Shown here one piece after another: positions 17,134 to 26,452 of a stretch of 64,000 nt of DNA (position 1 is its first letter; each line of letters begins with the position of its first letter). This DNA comes from Rhizobium jaguaris. GTDB taxonomy: Bacteria; Pseudomonadota; Alphaproteobacteria; Rhizobiales; Rhizobiaceae. The DNA is taken from positions 2,099,501-2,163,500 of the forward strand of contig NZ_CP032694.1 in NCBI RefSeq assembly GCF_003627755.1, given 5' to 3'. A program made the position numbers and the translations under genes. Under the pieces are notes generated by a model. The model made no database searches, was not told the DNA's origin, and saw nothing but the letters and a program-made list of their open reading frames with translations.

Positions 17134-19968
17134 CTACCACTTGACCCGGAGGCCGGCGGTTCCGCTGATGGCATAGCTGTCGCCGAAGTTTTCGAGCGAA
17201 GACTTGGCCGCGACCTCGCCATAGAGCGAGAAGCGGTCACCGTTCCAATCATAGGAGCCGCCGAGGGTGAGCCCCGCCCAGACACGGTCGTTTTCGTTCT
17301 TGAAGCCGACACCGGCGACGTCCACGGAAGTACCGTCCAGAAACTCGGAGTAAAGATTGGCGGCGCCGTAGAATTTTGCGCGTGCCGTCTGACCATTGTC
17401 TTTCCGCCAGGTCTCCTCGCGGTCGAGCGCCACGCCAAGCCGGCCGATCAGGCTGTCACCGTTATTGAGGGAAACGCGCGCTGCGAACCGGTCGTTAAAG
17501 CTGTCGAAATTGACGGAGGAATAGACGAGCTGGGCCTGCGGCGTGATCGACCATGGTCCTGCGGCAGCAAAGCGTTTGCCGGTCTCAAGGCTCAGGGCGT
17601 AGCCGAAGCCGTTGTTGCCATTCTCCAAGTCGCCATCGAAAAGATCCGATTTAAGGTTGCTGTCATACCAAGTCGCCTGGCTCTGCGTGTCGACATAGAA
17701 GCCATTCTCGCCGTACCAGGTAAGCGTCGCGCCGACGCCATAGCCGTTCGTGTGAATGTCGCCGTCGCCGTAAACCGAGCTGATATTGCCGGAGACCGTG
17801 CCGTAATGCACGTTGAAGCCGCCGATCAGCCGGCCGTTATGATCCTGATAAAGCTCGCTGTCGAGCCCGCCTTCCAGCTTGAACAGATCGTAATCGTAGC
17901 TGGTGTCGCTCGTGCTGATATCCGGCTCAATTCTGGCATGCATGCCCTCTGTGCGCAGCCAGAAGCCCTCCAACCCCTTGGCTGGCGTGACCTTGTCGTC
18001 GGCGGGCCAGTAGCGGTCGCCGAGACGCTGCTGCAGCGTGGAAAGCCCGTTCAGGCTGAGCAGCAGTTGCGGATAAGCTTCATAAAGCGGAACGCCGGGC
18101 TGATAGAGCGGCGCTTCGGGAACGACGGGCGTGGCAGGATCGGCTGGATTGGACAGCAGCGCCGAACGGAGATACCAATCGCCGTCGGCCGGGTTAGAGA
18201 TGCCGTTCTGATAAAGCCGATAGGCATAGGCGCCGGCGACGACGGCCTGATTGCCCTGGAAAACATAGTCGCCCTGCAGCGAGAAGGTGCCGGCCGAGAC
18301 GCCGCCGATATCGATGATCTTGATGCCTTCGACAGTCTGTGCGCCCGCGCCGCCGAGGTTGATCACTTTGACATTGGTCGTGCCGGACGTGTTGCCGGTG
18401 ACGACGAGACGATCGGTGGGAGATGCGTCGTTGCCGAGCGCGGTTTCGATCTCCAGCGTGCCGCCGTTGCCGGCATAATCGCCATTGATCGTCAGCGTTC
18501 CGATCGAATTGCCGGGGGCGATGGTGCCGGCATTGCTGGTCGTGCCGACCTGGCCATTGCCCTGCAGCCGCCCGCCCGCCAAAACATCGAGCGTGCCGCC
18601 GAGAATGCCGTTCACCGACAGCGTACCCGCCTGGACGATGGTATTGCCGGCGAACGCGGAATTGTCGGCCGTCAGGATGGTCTTGCCGCTGCCAATCTGG
18701 CTGATGGTGCCACTGCCGGAAATCAGATTGTCGAAGGTAAAAACGTCCGAGCGGTTGAAGGCCAGCGTCCCGTTATCGGTGATCTTGCCGACGACACTGC
18801 CCGAGGTGCCGCCGTCGCCTATTGCCAGTGTACCATTCTGAATATCCCAATTCGTCGTTGCCGTGCCAGTGCCGATCAGCGACCACGTGCTGCTGCCTGT
18901 CTTTTCGAACGTGTCGAAGTTCTGGTATTGCGGGCCGATTGTCGAGACATCGAAGCTGTCGCTGCCGGTACCGCCGAGTCGGAGCACGTCTGTAGTCGGT
19001 GTTGCGCCAGCGACGACATTGCCCTGGATCACCGAACCCGGCTGCAGTTCGAGCGTCAGCGTGCCCGTCGTCGCCGCCGACCGGTCGATCGCGTTCGCCT
19101 GGCCGGCACCGGCGCGGATCGTGCCACTATTGACGATGTTGAGGCTCAACGTTGCGGTCGAGGCCGCGATGGCGACGGCGCCCGTGCCGCCCTCGATCAT
19201 GCCGGAATTGACGATCTGTCCCGCCGTCGCGCCTTGCGCGGAAATGCCCGCACCTGCAGCTCCAGTTCCGTTGCCTGGCCCGTTTCCTCCGCGGATCGTC
19301 CCAGTGTTGAGGATTGTGTTGGGGCCGCCAATCACATTGCCGTAAGCGACACCTGCTCCGCCGCCAACCGACGTGCTGTCGCCACCAACGATGGTGCCGT
19401 TATTGGTTAGAGACGAGCCTGAAAGCACACGCACGCCGGCGCCGCCCGATGCGAGTGCACCACCGCCGCCACCCCCATCGCCACCGCGGATCGATCCGTC
19501 ATTGGTGAATTTGGTGGCAGAAACGACGGCGCCGATCTGCCCTGCCGTCGTGGCGGCGGCACCGGCGTTTGCTGCCGTGAGAGTGCCGGAGAAGGTGACG
19601 GGGACAAGAGCTCCGGTCGCTTGCTGGATTGTGAGAGTGCCTCTGGTGGTGCCGGCTGCCGGATCGTAGGTATTCGACAGGACAAACCCGTTGGTATCGA
19701 TCGTGATCGATTTCGTCGGGATCGGCATTGTCGCCGTTGAAATGGAGAAATTGCCGGTCATGGTGATCGTAGAACTTGGGTCGCCGTCCCCGTTCGCGGT
19801 CGTGATGGCATTGCGCAGTTGCGTTTCGTTGCTAACCGGGTAATCCCTCGCGGTAGCTGCCGATGGGAGCCAGCTTGAGAGCGCCAGTGTAGCGAGGCTC
19901 ACGCCCGCAAGAAATTTTCCATTGCCAATAGTCCACTTGCAATCGCCGCCGCCCACGCACGTCTCCAT
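17134..19968 (-). CDS. Autotransporter outer membrane beta-barrel protein
   Basis: Type Va autotransporter, 944 aa. The N-terminal signal (hydrophobic stretch about residues 19-37, cleavage after ATA) is followed by a Gly/Thr/Asn-rich passenger. The passenger has repeated NNGTI/NSGTI strands typical of a pectin-lyase-like beta-helix (about residues 45-620). The C-terminal barrel (about 670-944) carries a GFWLRTEGMHARIEPD-like entry and ends GLRVKW. A terminal aromatic residue is the usual barrel-assembly signal. A PEP-type autotransporter-associated repeat segment (TILTADNSAFAGNTIVQAGTL) links passenger and barrel. The protein is exported by Sec and displayed on the outer membrane; adhesion or biofilm is the usual role but not demonstrated here. 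Confidence 0.88.
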   Translation of the reverse strand: METCVGGGDCKWTIGNGKFLAGVSLATLALSSWLPSAATARDYPVSNETQLRNAITTANGDGDPSSTITMTGNFSISTATMPIPTKSITIDTNGFVLSNTYDPAAGTTRGTLTIQQATGALVPVTFSGTLTAANAGAAATTAGQIGAVVSATKFTNDGSIRGGDGGGGGGALASGGAGVRVLSGSSLTNNGTIVGGDSTSVGGGAGVAYGNVIGGPNTILNTGTIRGGNGPGNGTGAAGAGISAQGATAGQIVNSGMIEGGTGAVAIAASTATLSLNIVNSGTIRAGAGQANAIDRSAATTGTLTLELQPGSVIQGNVVAGATPTTDVLRLGGTGSDSFDVSTIGPQYQNFDTFEKTGSSTWSLIGTGTATTNWDIQNGTLAIGDGGTSGSVVGKITDNGTLAFNRSDVFTFDNLISGSGTISQIGSGKTILTADNSAFAGNTIVQAGTLSVNGILGGTLDVLAGGRLQGNGQVGTTSNAGTIAPGNSIGTLTINGDYAGNGGTLEIETALGNDASPTDRLVVTGNTSGTTNVKVINLGGAGAQTVEGIKIIDIGGVSAGTFSLQGDYVFQGNQAVVAGAYAYRLYQNGISNPADGDWYLRSALLSNPADPATPVVPEAPLYQPGVPLYEAYPQLLLSLNGLSTLQQRLGDRYWPADDKVTPAKGLEGFWLRTEGMHARIEPDISTSDTSYDYDLFKLEGGLDSELYQDHNGRLIGGFNVHYGTVSGNISSVYGDGDIHTNGYGVGATLTWYGENGFYVDTQSQATWYDSNLKSDLFDGDLENGNNGFGYALSLETGKRFAAAGPWSITPQAQLVYSSVNFDSFNDRFAARVSLNNGDSLIGRLGVALDREETWRKDNGQTARAKFYGAANLYSEFLDGTSVDVAGVGFKNENDRVWAGLTLGGSYDWNGDRFSLYGEVAAKSSLENFGDSYAISGTAGLRVKW

Positions 19969-20827
19969 AAGTAATTTCTAGCGAAAAAAATGCATTCATA
20001 AGACGAAATTTTCCGAGTCTATTGGTGCTGTTCCCGTAAGCCGCTGCCTAGCCAAAAAGCGAAGCCGCATGTCCAAAAAGCGGCGGTTTGTTGCTGAATG
20101 TTGCTGGGTAGCAACATTGTGTTTCTGAATGTGACAGTTATATAAATCAACAAGTTAAGGGTTATTAATTTCCATGCGGGGAACATGCCGCGCCGTAAGG
20201 ATGCCGCTCGTAGATCTCGCAATGGGGCACCAGCTGGCGACAATTTAAAGGCTGGTGATTCTGGCAGTACTCGCCCGGCAGCAATTGCGGCATGCTTTGT
20301 TGCGCCCATGCTCGAAAATGGACGACACCATCGACGTTGCGGTCATCAGGCATCGTCACTCATAGCAACGGCGCCTCTGGTTCGTGGGTCGATTGGATCG
20401 ATGATGCCGGGCCGGGCGCTCTTCGGGAAGCCGACATCTTTGGCGATCGGCCACCCAAGCGCATCATGCCTGCCTTACGGGGAGGGGATTGGGCTTCTTC
20501 GTGCAAATGTGCGTTGAAAACGCCAACTGGCACTTTGCATTCGGGGCATTTTCGCAGCCGATCGTTGAGACGGCGATCTCACAATAGATAGTCGAGCGGT
20601 GACGGCTGAGCTGAGGAGCCATCTTGTGGGACATGTTTATCCGCTGCGCTCGTGCTGTCGCCGTAGGATCAACACGGATTAATGAATCCGTATTAGGCCG
20701 GGCTATTTGGTTCCACTTGTGGTACCCTTCGAAAATGAAGGATCCACCATTGGCCGCGACTGGCCTGGTGCCTTCTGGAATTTTGGAAATATTTCCACGC
20801 ATTAGGTCAAACGGGGAGGAGACCGGC
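19969..20827. other. Long intergenic region, no gene supported
   Basis: About 860 bp between the divergent autotransporter and methyltransferase genes. Short open frames on both strands lack plausible start signals or recognisable protein features. The segment next to the autotransporter (19969-20165) is AT-richer and likely contains its promoter. No repeats or RNA genes were recognised. Confidence 0.5.
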
Positions 20828-21568
20828 ATGACCCATGATGCACGTCTGGTGCGCGAGCGTGACTTTCACAACGAACGCTTCAGTGCCCCGGAAGAACGCA
20901 AAGAGGACTCGTTCTATTTCGCCGTCAAACCCGCAGTAGACGCTTATTGGCGGCTGGTGAGGGCGGCTTGCCCGGAGCGGGAAGTGCTCGAATACGGGTG
21001 CTCGAACGGCATGAGCAGCATTGGTCTTGCGCCCTCCGCCAAGCGGATCACCGGTATCGACATTTCGGATGTCGCTATTCAACAGGCCACGAATGCGGCA
21101 GTTCGCCGTGGGTTCAGCAACGTGACGTTCCAAGTCGACAATGCCGAAGACATGAAGCTACCGTCGGCGGGTTTTGATGTCGTCTTCGGCAGTGGTATCC
21201 TTCACCACCTCGTCCTGGAGAAATCGCTTCGCGAGATCCGGCGTGTGCTGCGACCCGGCGGCAGGGCCTTCTTCTTCGAGCCGCTCGGTCACAACCCCGT
21301 GATCAATCTCTATCGCAACTGGACGCCCGACGCCCGCACGGTCGATGAGCACCCGCTCTTGAAATCCGACTTCGCGATCGTGCGCAAGTATTTCTCGAAG
21401 TGCGATCTGGAATTCTTCGGGCTCGCCACGCTCGCTTCCATACCGTTTCGCGGGAGCCCGCTCGGCGCCGCGGTCCGGGCGGCCGGCGAGCAGATCGACA
21501 ATTTGCTGCTTAAAATCCCGGGCGCCAGATGGCAGGCCTGGATCGTCGTCATGGCCTTGGAGGCATAA
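20828..21568 (+). CDS. Class I SAM-dependent methyltransferase
   Basis: Methyltransf_11/UbiE-like enzyme, 246 aa. The start is ATG at 20828, preceded by GGGAGGAG; the frame extends further upstream without family similarity. Motif I is VLEYGCSNGMSS at about residues 50-61, where the second Gly of GxGxG is a Cys-Ser-Asn variant. The acidic end of strand 2 is ITGIDISD, motif II is FDVVFGSGILHHL, and motif III is RVLRPGGRAFFFEP. The C-terminal third resembles methyltransferases of sugar, lipid or small-molecule pathways. The substrate is unknown and the neighbours give no clue. Confidence 0.8.
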   Translation: MTHDARLVRERDFHNERFSAPEERKEDSFYFAVKPAVDAYWRLVRAACPEREVLEYGCSNGMSSIGLAPSAKRITGIDISDVAIQQATNAAVRRGFSNVTFQVDNAEDMKLPSAGFDVVFGSGILHHLVLEKSLREIRRVLRPGGRAFFFEPLGHNPVINLYRNWTPDARTVDEHPLLKSDFAIVRKYFSKCDLEFFGLATLASIPFRGSPLGAAVRAAGEQIDNLLLKIPGARWQAWIVVMALEA

Positions 21569-21926
21569 ACGCCACGCGATCGAAGTCCCAACCTGCCGTT
21601 CCCGCAGTTGCGCGAACGGTCGAGAAGCTACGCAAGTGCATCACGCCGACGTTTAGGAAGGCTGACGCCGTCGGCCACCGGCAATCTGTTCCGGCCGCCA
21701 GTGGGTCCGGGACTTCTCGATCACCATGTTTCGCGGACGCGGATGGCGCCTGAGTTTTCTCGAGCGCCGTCTCGTTGATCGGAACTTGCGCTCGACAAGG
21801 CAGTGAAGCATTGCCGATCGGCGAGGGTCAGTTGCGGATAGCCTCGGGAAATGCCAAAATCTCCAAAGCGAAACCATTGAAATCATTGGCATGTCGCACT
21901 TGGAAATAGAATGTACCCCTCCTACA
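21569..21926. other. Gene-free stretch with possible IS30-type transposase remnant
   Basis: About 360 bp between the methyltransferase gene and the DDE insertion sequence. On the minus strand an open frame (21937-21653) contains LRRHPRPRNMVIEKSRTHWRPEQIAG. This is reminiscent of the W-S-P-E-Q-I-A-G region of IS30-family transposases, but the rest is not transposase-like. If real, it is a decayed fragment. Confidence 0.3.
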
Positions 21927-21931
21927 AGCAA
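21927..21931. repeat. Left target-site duplication AGCAA
   Basis: AGCAA immediately left of the insertion sequence. It is matched by AGCAA at 24468-24472 immediately right of it. Confidence 0.75.
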
Positions 21932-22087
21932 TGTCAAAGCTGATTAGAGGCGCGACGTTGTCAGCCGGTTAGAAACGCGACATTGGCTCTAGCGATCAGC
22001 CCCCGACCGAACCGGCTCATCCGGTTGCAAGGGAAGGGAGGGGGGGGTGATAACATTCCCCTTCGGCTTTAGCTTTCTCACTGGCAA

Positions 22088-22891
22088 TTGATCTTTTGCC
22101 GCTCGATACTCTCCGGCATCTGCATGGCGCAGGGTAGGGATCAAAGTGGCACGATGCTTCCGGAAATCAAACTGCAGGGTGACGTCAATATCACCGCGCT
22201 GTCACCACTTCTTCGCGGTATGCTTTTGTCTGTTGCCTATGCTGACGGTGAGGGTGGCATAGGATTGACGGCGACCGGCGCCATGAACCGCAAGTTCGTG
22301 CATTGGGCCGCTGTGCACTTCCTCTGGCCAGGGTTCACAGCCGAAGACCTCTACAGCATGAACAAGGTGCTGAACGAAAGCGACATGCCGCCGCTCTGGG
22401 TCGTGCGCGATATGACACGTCATCTGAAACTTCTTCGCCGGAAAAAGGATGTGCTGCTGCTAACCAGACGCGGACGGGAGTTTCTGGTGAACCCACAAGC
22501 CTTCTTCGATCTGGTCGCCACAGATTATCTCTATTCCTATGTCCATGCCACCGAGCGAGAAGAAGAAGTCCGGGCGCGATTAAGGTGGTGGCGCATGTTC
22601 CTCAATCTTCTCAATATCAAGGCCAGAGAAGGTTGCACGCCAATGGACGTTGTAAAGATCCTCTATCCGGACTTCGCGTCTCTGTCGGACACGGAGATAA
22701 CCCTAGAAGCCTGGCAGTTGAAATCCGAGCTCCAATATGGCGTCTTTCGACGCTTGTGCTGGCTCGGCTTGCTCTATGAGGCCCGAGAGGGGCTCACGGT
22801 TCTGCAGGGCGGATCCTTCCACAAGACGCCACTTTGGGCAGCTTGCCTGCAGTTGGAATCGGACACGCAGAGCGACATCGGCGTGCATTGA
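22088..22891 (+). CDS. Passenger gene of the insertion sequence, hypothetical protein
   Basis: Unrecognised protein of up to 267 aa lying wholly inside the insertion sequence and ending 6 bp from the convergent transposase gene. The frame opens with TTG at 22088. In-frame ATGs at 22124 and 22154 are alternatives, and no strong ribosome site distinguishes them. The segment GLTATGAMNRKFVHWAAVHFLWP, then a basic LLRRKKDVLLLTRRGREFL stretch, suggests a winged-helix fold. The latter part is helical with many aromatic residues. From memory it is reminiscent of the C-terminal region of proteins near pRiA4b ORF-3-like genes, which I cannot verify. It is not a known transposase or resistance protein. 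Confidence 0.6.
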   Translation: MIFCRSILSGICMAQGRDQSGTMLPEIKLQGDVNITALSPLLRGMLLSVAYADGEGGIGLTATGAMNRKFVHWAAVHFLWPGFTAEDLYSMNKVLNESDMPPLWVVRDMTRHLKLLRRKKDVLLLTRRGREFLVNPQAFFDLVATDYLYSYVHATEREEEVRARLRWWRMFLNLLNIKAREGCTPMDVVKILYPDFASLSDTEITLEAWQLKSELQYGVFRRLCWLGLLYEAREGLTVLQGGSFHKTPLWAACLQLESDTQSDIGVH

Positions 22892-22897
22892 CGATCC

Positions 22898-24325
22898 CTA
22901 TTCCGCCGCTGGCTGCCTCGATAGCGCTTTCTCTCGCCGCGCAATCACCGCCGGATCGTTCATGAAATCCGTCCTCCGACCGGGCTTGCGGCCACGTTTC
23001 TGATAACCGTTGCTTTGGCTGCCATCCGGTATTCCAAACATATGATCCGTCTGGCCGGCGCGGCTGGGACCACTCTTGCTGCGCTGCTGTTCCCGTCCAG
23101 CCTGCATCTCCGCGACGATCGACAGCATGTCGTCCAAACGCTTGTTCTCAACGACTGCCGAGCGATGCACCGATCGCAGCTTGTCGAAGGTTCTGTAGGG
23201 CAGGGTATAACTCTCATGCATGATCTCGAGGCGACCGTCCGGATAGTCACAGACGATGACCTTCTTACCCGCCAGCGCCGTTGCGCGCTCTGTCGGGTCG
23301 AGAATGAACAGCACCTTGTCGTAGCGCAGCGTCAGGGCCTGCGACAGCGTGCGGACTTCTTTGCGGCACATGGCCCCATCAAGGTTCTCATGATCGGCCA
23401 GTGACCGATGCATATCCTTCGGATTGCGTGGCGGCTTGCCGAACCGCTTATTGAAATCTGCCATGAATTCTGGCGCATAGGCGTTGGCTGCCGCGATTGT
23501 GTCAATGCCACGAAGCCGCAATTCCTTCACCAACCGGTCCTGCAGCGTCTGATTGGCCCGCTCTACGCGGCCTTTGGCCTGCGGGGTGTTGGCGCAAATA
23601 ATGTCGATGTTCAGCTCATAAAGTGCCCGGCCAAACTGCGTCAACCCGCTCGTCCGGTCTTTCTCCGACGCCTGGGTTGAACGAAAGACACCGTGCTTGT
23701 CGCTGTAGAAAGCGAGCGGTTTGCCCCACTGCTGTAAATACGCCTTCGTCGCATGCAGGTAGTCGAATGTGTTCTCCGACCCGGCGAACCGTAGATGCAA
23801 CAGCTTGCCGGTGGCGTCGTCGATGTAGACGAGCAGGGCGCATTTGGGGCCGCGATTCTCAAACCACCAGTGATGCGAGCCATCGATCTGCACCAGTTCG
23901 CCAAAGCAGTCGCGCCGGCCGCGTGGCTGGAAAACCCGCTTCTTGCGCTCACGACGCGAAACCCAGATGCCGGCCTCGGTCATCCATTGCCGCAGCGTCT
24001 CCTTGGCGACCGAGATCTGATGCACCTCGATCAGCTTCTCGCGCGCCAGCGTCGGACCGAAATCCGGATAGCGCTCGCGGATCAGATCCAGCGCCGCGTT
24101 GCGAAACTCCTCGCTGTGGCGCCGGTTGCTCGGCTGCAATCGCTTCTTCGAAACGAGGCCGGCTGGCCCATCCCGGTCATAGGCCTGTAGTAGCCGATGG
24201 ACCTGACTTCGACTGAGGTCGAGCAGTTCGGCAGCCTGCACGACGCTCAGGCGTTCGTCACGGATCTTCTGGATGACTTCGAGGCGATGCAACTCTTTCT
24301 GCGACATGGTGATCAAACAGGACAT
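22898..24325 (-). CDS. ISNCY-like transposase, integrase core
   Basis: DDE transposase, 475 aa. The N-terminal helix-turn-helix (VVQAAELLDLSRSQVHRLL, about residues 28-46) is followed by an rve integrase core. The presumptive catalytic residues are D148 (QIDGSHHWW), D209 (FYSDKHG) and E255 (KGRVERANQ). The region after 320 contains the beta-barrel typical of long IS1202/ISNCY transposases, and the C-terminus is basic. ATG at 24325 has GGAG 5 nt upstream. The frame is intact, so the copy may be active. Confidence 0.88.
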   Translation of the reverse strand: MSCLITMSQKELHRLEVIQKIRDERLSVVQAAELLDLSRSQVHRLLQAYDRDGPAGLVSKKRLQPSNRRHSEEFRNAALDLIRERYPDFGPTLAREKLIEVHQISVAKETLRQWMTEAGIWVSRRERKKRVFQPRGRRDCFGELVQIDGSHHWWFENRGPKCALLVYIDDATGKLLHLRFAGSENTFDYLHATKAYLQQWGKPLAFYSDKHGVFRSTQASEKDRTSGLTQFGRALYELNIDIICANTPQAKGRVERANQTLQDRLVKELRLRGIDTIAAANAYAPEFMADFNKRFGKPPRNPKDMHRSLADHENLDGAMCRKEVRTLSQALTLRYDKVLFILDPTERATALAGKKVIVCDYPDGRLEIMHESYTLPYRTFDKLRSVHRSAVVENKRLDDMLSIVAEMQAGREQQRSKSGPSRAGQTDHMFGIPDGSQSNGYQKRGRKPGRRTDFMNDPAVIARREKALSRQPAAE

Positions 24326-24467
24326 GACGTCTCCAACCGCTCATGGTCTCGACCAGGCTTAGGGTCGTCATCCTTGCTCCCAACGTTGGCTTTAACCAGT
24401 GCGTCGAGAGGCGAGACTGTCGCATCTCTAACTGGCCCAACTGTCGCATTACTAAATAGCCGCTACA

Positions 24468-24472
24468 AGCAA
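24468..24472. repeat. Right target-site duplication AGCAA
   Basis: AGCAA abutting the TGT-type right end of the insertion sequence. It is identical to 21927-21931. Confidence 0.75.
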
Positions 24473-24732
24473 ATATCAGATAAGATAGATTATGGAACTA
24501 ATCGATCATTTTGGCAGTGTTGCGTTCCGCCTCGTGTTAAGCGCAGCATCCCTTCGCCCGCTAGAAAACATGCCGCGCAATCTGAACTCGACGTCGATAC
24601 CTCCAGTGACGAATGGCGGTGTCAGTGTTGGCGCTTAGTGCGCAGAGGGTGAAAGAATGAAAGCGCCGGCGAATAAATCGCGAGCCGAAGTGTTCACTCC
24701 TCACAGCGTAAAATGCTTTGGGAGAACACATC

Positions 24733-25035
24733 ATGAAACATCTCGTCACGCCGATAATGCGTGGCGCATTCTTACTCATAGGCTCCACCGGCTTGGCTTT
24801 GGCCGCCAATGTCCACACGGCAACAGGGACAACGGGTCAGCCCAGCCAACATATTGGCAGCGTTCAAACGGGCAGTGCCACGCCGGGTAACGCCGCCTCT
24901 TCCCCAGGGTCAGCGTTCAACCCAAATGGGACCGCGGGAACACACTATGCGGGCAACGTGCCGCAGAGCTCCAAGAATCCGAAAAGCGTATCGCAGTACG
25001 ATGTGGCTGGCTTCCAGCAGTCCCATAATCACTAA
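24733..25035 (+). CDS. Small exported protein, hypothetical
   Basis: 100-aa protein with a signal peptide (hydrophobic core at about residues 10-23, cleavage after ALA). The mature region is low complexity, rich in Gly, Ser, Thr, Asn and Gln, ending QQSHNH. ATG at 24733 is chosen because GGAGA lies 7 nt upstream; the frame begins a few codons earlier without a site. Function unknown. It is a stand-alone gene just right of the insertion sequence. Confidence 0.65.
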   Translation: MKHLVTPIMRGAFLLIGSTGLALAANVHTATGTTGQPSQHIGSVQTGSATPGNAASSPGSAFNPNGTAGTHYAGNVPQSSKNPKSVSQYDVAGFQQSHNH

Positions 25036-25132
25036 GTGACGGAATTGCGCTTAGCAGACTGTCCGTCAGTGCATGATTGAATCGTTGCGACCTCAAATTA
25101 GGAGGCCGCAGCCGCAGCCCACAGGACCTGTC

Positions 25133-25624
25133 TCAGCTCGGCCTTACACGAATGACATTGGCTCCGATCTTCTCCGCCAAAATCTTGGGATCGCAGGCAA
25201 AAATGCTATCCGGCCGTCCCGCCGCGCACCAGACCTGGTCATAGCCCAACAGGCTTTCGTCGATGAAAACCGGCAGTTTTACGCGATGGCCGATGGGACC
25301 GACGCCGCCGATAGCGAAGCCGGTTTCGTCGCGGACGCGATCGATGTCGGCGCGCTTTAGACGAAGCCCGTAAGTGGCTAAAATATATCCCGTATCGGCA
25401 TTGTGGGCGCCGGAAACGAGAAGCAGCGTCAAGCCGTGAGTTTCCGCGTTGACGAAGACCAACGATTTGACGATCTGGCCGACGACGCACCCAGCCGCAT
25501 TGGCAGCTTCCTCAGCCGTGCGGGTCGATTGCTCCATGCGCTTTATAGCGATGTCGAGGCCGAGGTCACGGGCCGCCAGCTCGACGCGCTCCAGGCTTGA
25601 AAGCTTCTTGCTGTCCTCGCTCAT
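25133..25624 (-). CDS. YbaK/ProX-type aminoacyl-tRNA deacylase
   Basis: YbaK/EbsC family, 163 aa, editing domain related to prolyl-tRNA synthetase INS domains that hydrolyses mischarged tRNA. Signatures are GQIVKSLVFV with the conserved Lys, the GLTLLLVSGAHNAD segment and GGVGPIGHRVKLPVFID, the family Gly-x-x-x-P loop. Its ATG overlaps the stop of the MBL hydrolase gene by 4 bp, so it is translationally coupled at the end of the metG-tatD-MBL operon. The amino acid specificity cannot be assigned. Confidence 0.87.
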   Translation of the reverse strand: MSEDSKKLSSLERVELAARDLGLDIAIKRMEQSTRTAEEAANAAGCVVGQIVKSLVFVNAETHGLTLLLVSGAHNADTGYILATYGLRLKRADIDRVRDETGFAIGGVGPIGHRVKLPVFIDESLLGYDQVWCAAGRPDSIFACDPKILAEKIGANVIRVRPS

Positions 25625-26448
25625 AGATCATCATCCTCTACATCGAGTTCGATCCGCATCTGATCGTAGGCCGGTTCGACATTGTCGGGTGTTTCCGCAA
25701 GCACGGTCGCATAATCAAGCGGTGTGTGCATATGCGTCAGGATCGCGTGCCGCGGCTGCAGCCGCTCGATCCAGGCGAGCGATTGCTCCAGCGAGAGATG
25801 GCTTGGATGCGGCCGGTATTGCAGCGCATCGATGATCAGGACATCGAGGTTTTGAACTCGCTCGACAGATTCCGCCGGGAAGTCGCTGATATCGCTGCAA
25901 TAAGCAAGCGCGCCGATGCGAAAACCAAGCGAGTGGATGTCGCCATGCTGCTGCTTGTGCGGCCAGAAGGTGATCGGGCCGCCCGGCCCTTCGACCGTGA
26001 AACTTTTGTCCAGGCTTTCGATGATGATCGGCCGCACGATCGGCGGATAGTTGCTGCCCGGCGGCGTTTCCAGGCAATAGCCGAAGCCCTCGCGGATGCG
26101 GTCCATGGTCGGCTGGTCGGCATAGATCGGAATGAGCTCATGCGAATTGTGGAAGAAACCGCGCAGGTCGTCGAGGCCGTGGATATGGTCGGCATGGGCG
26201 TGCGTATAGAGCACCGCGTCGATGGACCCTACGCCAGCGCGGATCATCTGCTCGCGGAAATCCGGTCCGGTGTCGATGACGACGGTGGTAATGCCGCCAT
26301 CCGGCGCGATCTGCTCGATCATGAAGGCGGAGCGTGTACGCCGGTTTTTCGGATTCTTGGGATCGCAGGCGCCCCAATCGCCGGTGATGCGCGGCACCCC
26401 CGGCGACGACGAGCAGCCCAAGATGGTGAAGCGCCGCCGGTGAGTCAC
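25621..26448 (-). CDS. MBL-fold metallo-hydrolase, PhnP-like
   Basis: Metallo-beta-lactamase-fold hydrolase, 275 aa. The zinc ligands of HxHxDH are seen in THAHADHIHG; the later His/Asp ligands appear in the AYCSDISDF and ILTHMH segments. The family includes PhnP cyclic phosphodiesterases and relatives. In alphaproteobacteria a member follows tatD, as here with a 4-bp gap. The substrate is probably a phosphodiester, but this is family-level inference. Confidence 0.85.
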   Translation of the reverse strand: MTHRRRFTILGCSSSPGVPRITGDWGACDPKNPKNRRTRSAFMIEQIAPDGGITTVVIDTGPDFREQMIRAGVGSIDAVLYTHAHADHIHGLDDLRGFFHNSHELIPIYADQPTMDRIREGFGYCLETPPGSNYPPIVRPIIIESLDKSFTVEGPGGPITFWPHKQQHGDIHSLGFRIGALAYCSDISDFPAESVERVQNLDVLIIDALQYRPHPSHLSLEQSLAWIERLQPRHAILTHMHTPLDYATVLAETPDNVEPAYDQMRIELDVEDDDL

Positions 26449-26452
26449 GCCG

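Larger units (their letters stand above)
21932..24467 (-). mobile_element. DDE insertion sequence (ISNCY-like) with passenger gene
   Basis: Complete 2,536-bp element bounded by a 5-bp AGCAA duplication. Both ends start TGT. Read inward from each border, 12 bp lead to TTAG-N4-GCGAC, and a second TTAG-N4-GCGAC follows 11 or 12 bp later. Each end thus has two copies of the same motif in the same spacing, likely transposase binding sites. Inside are a transposase on the minus strand and a convergent 267-codon passenger gene on the plus strand. Confidence 0.8.

Noticed and set aside
17752..19410. 552-codon frame antisense to the autotransporter
   Set aside because: It arises from the high-GC codon bias of the autotransporter gene; no start site or recognisable domain.
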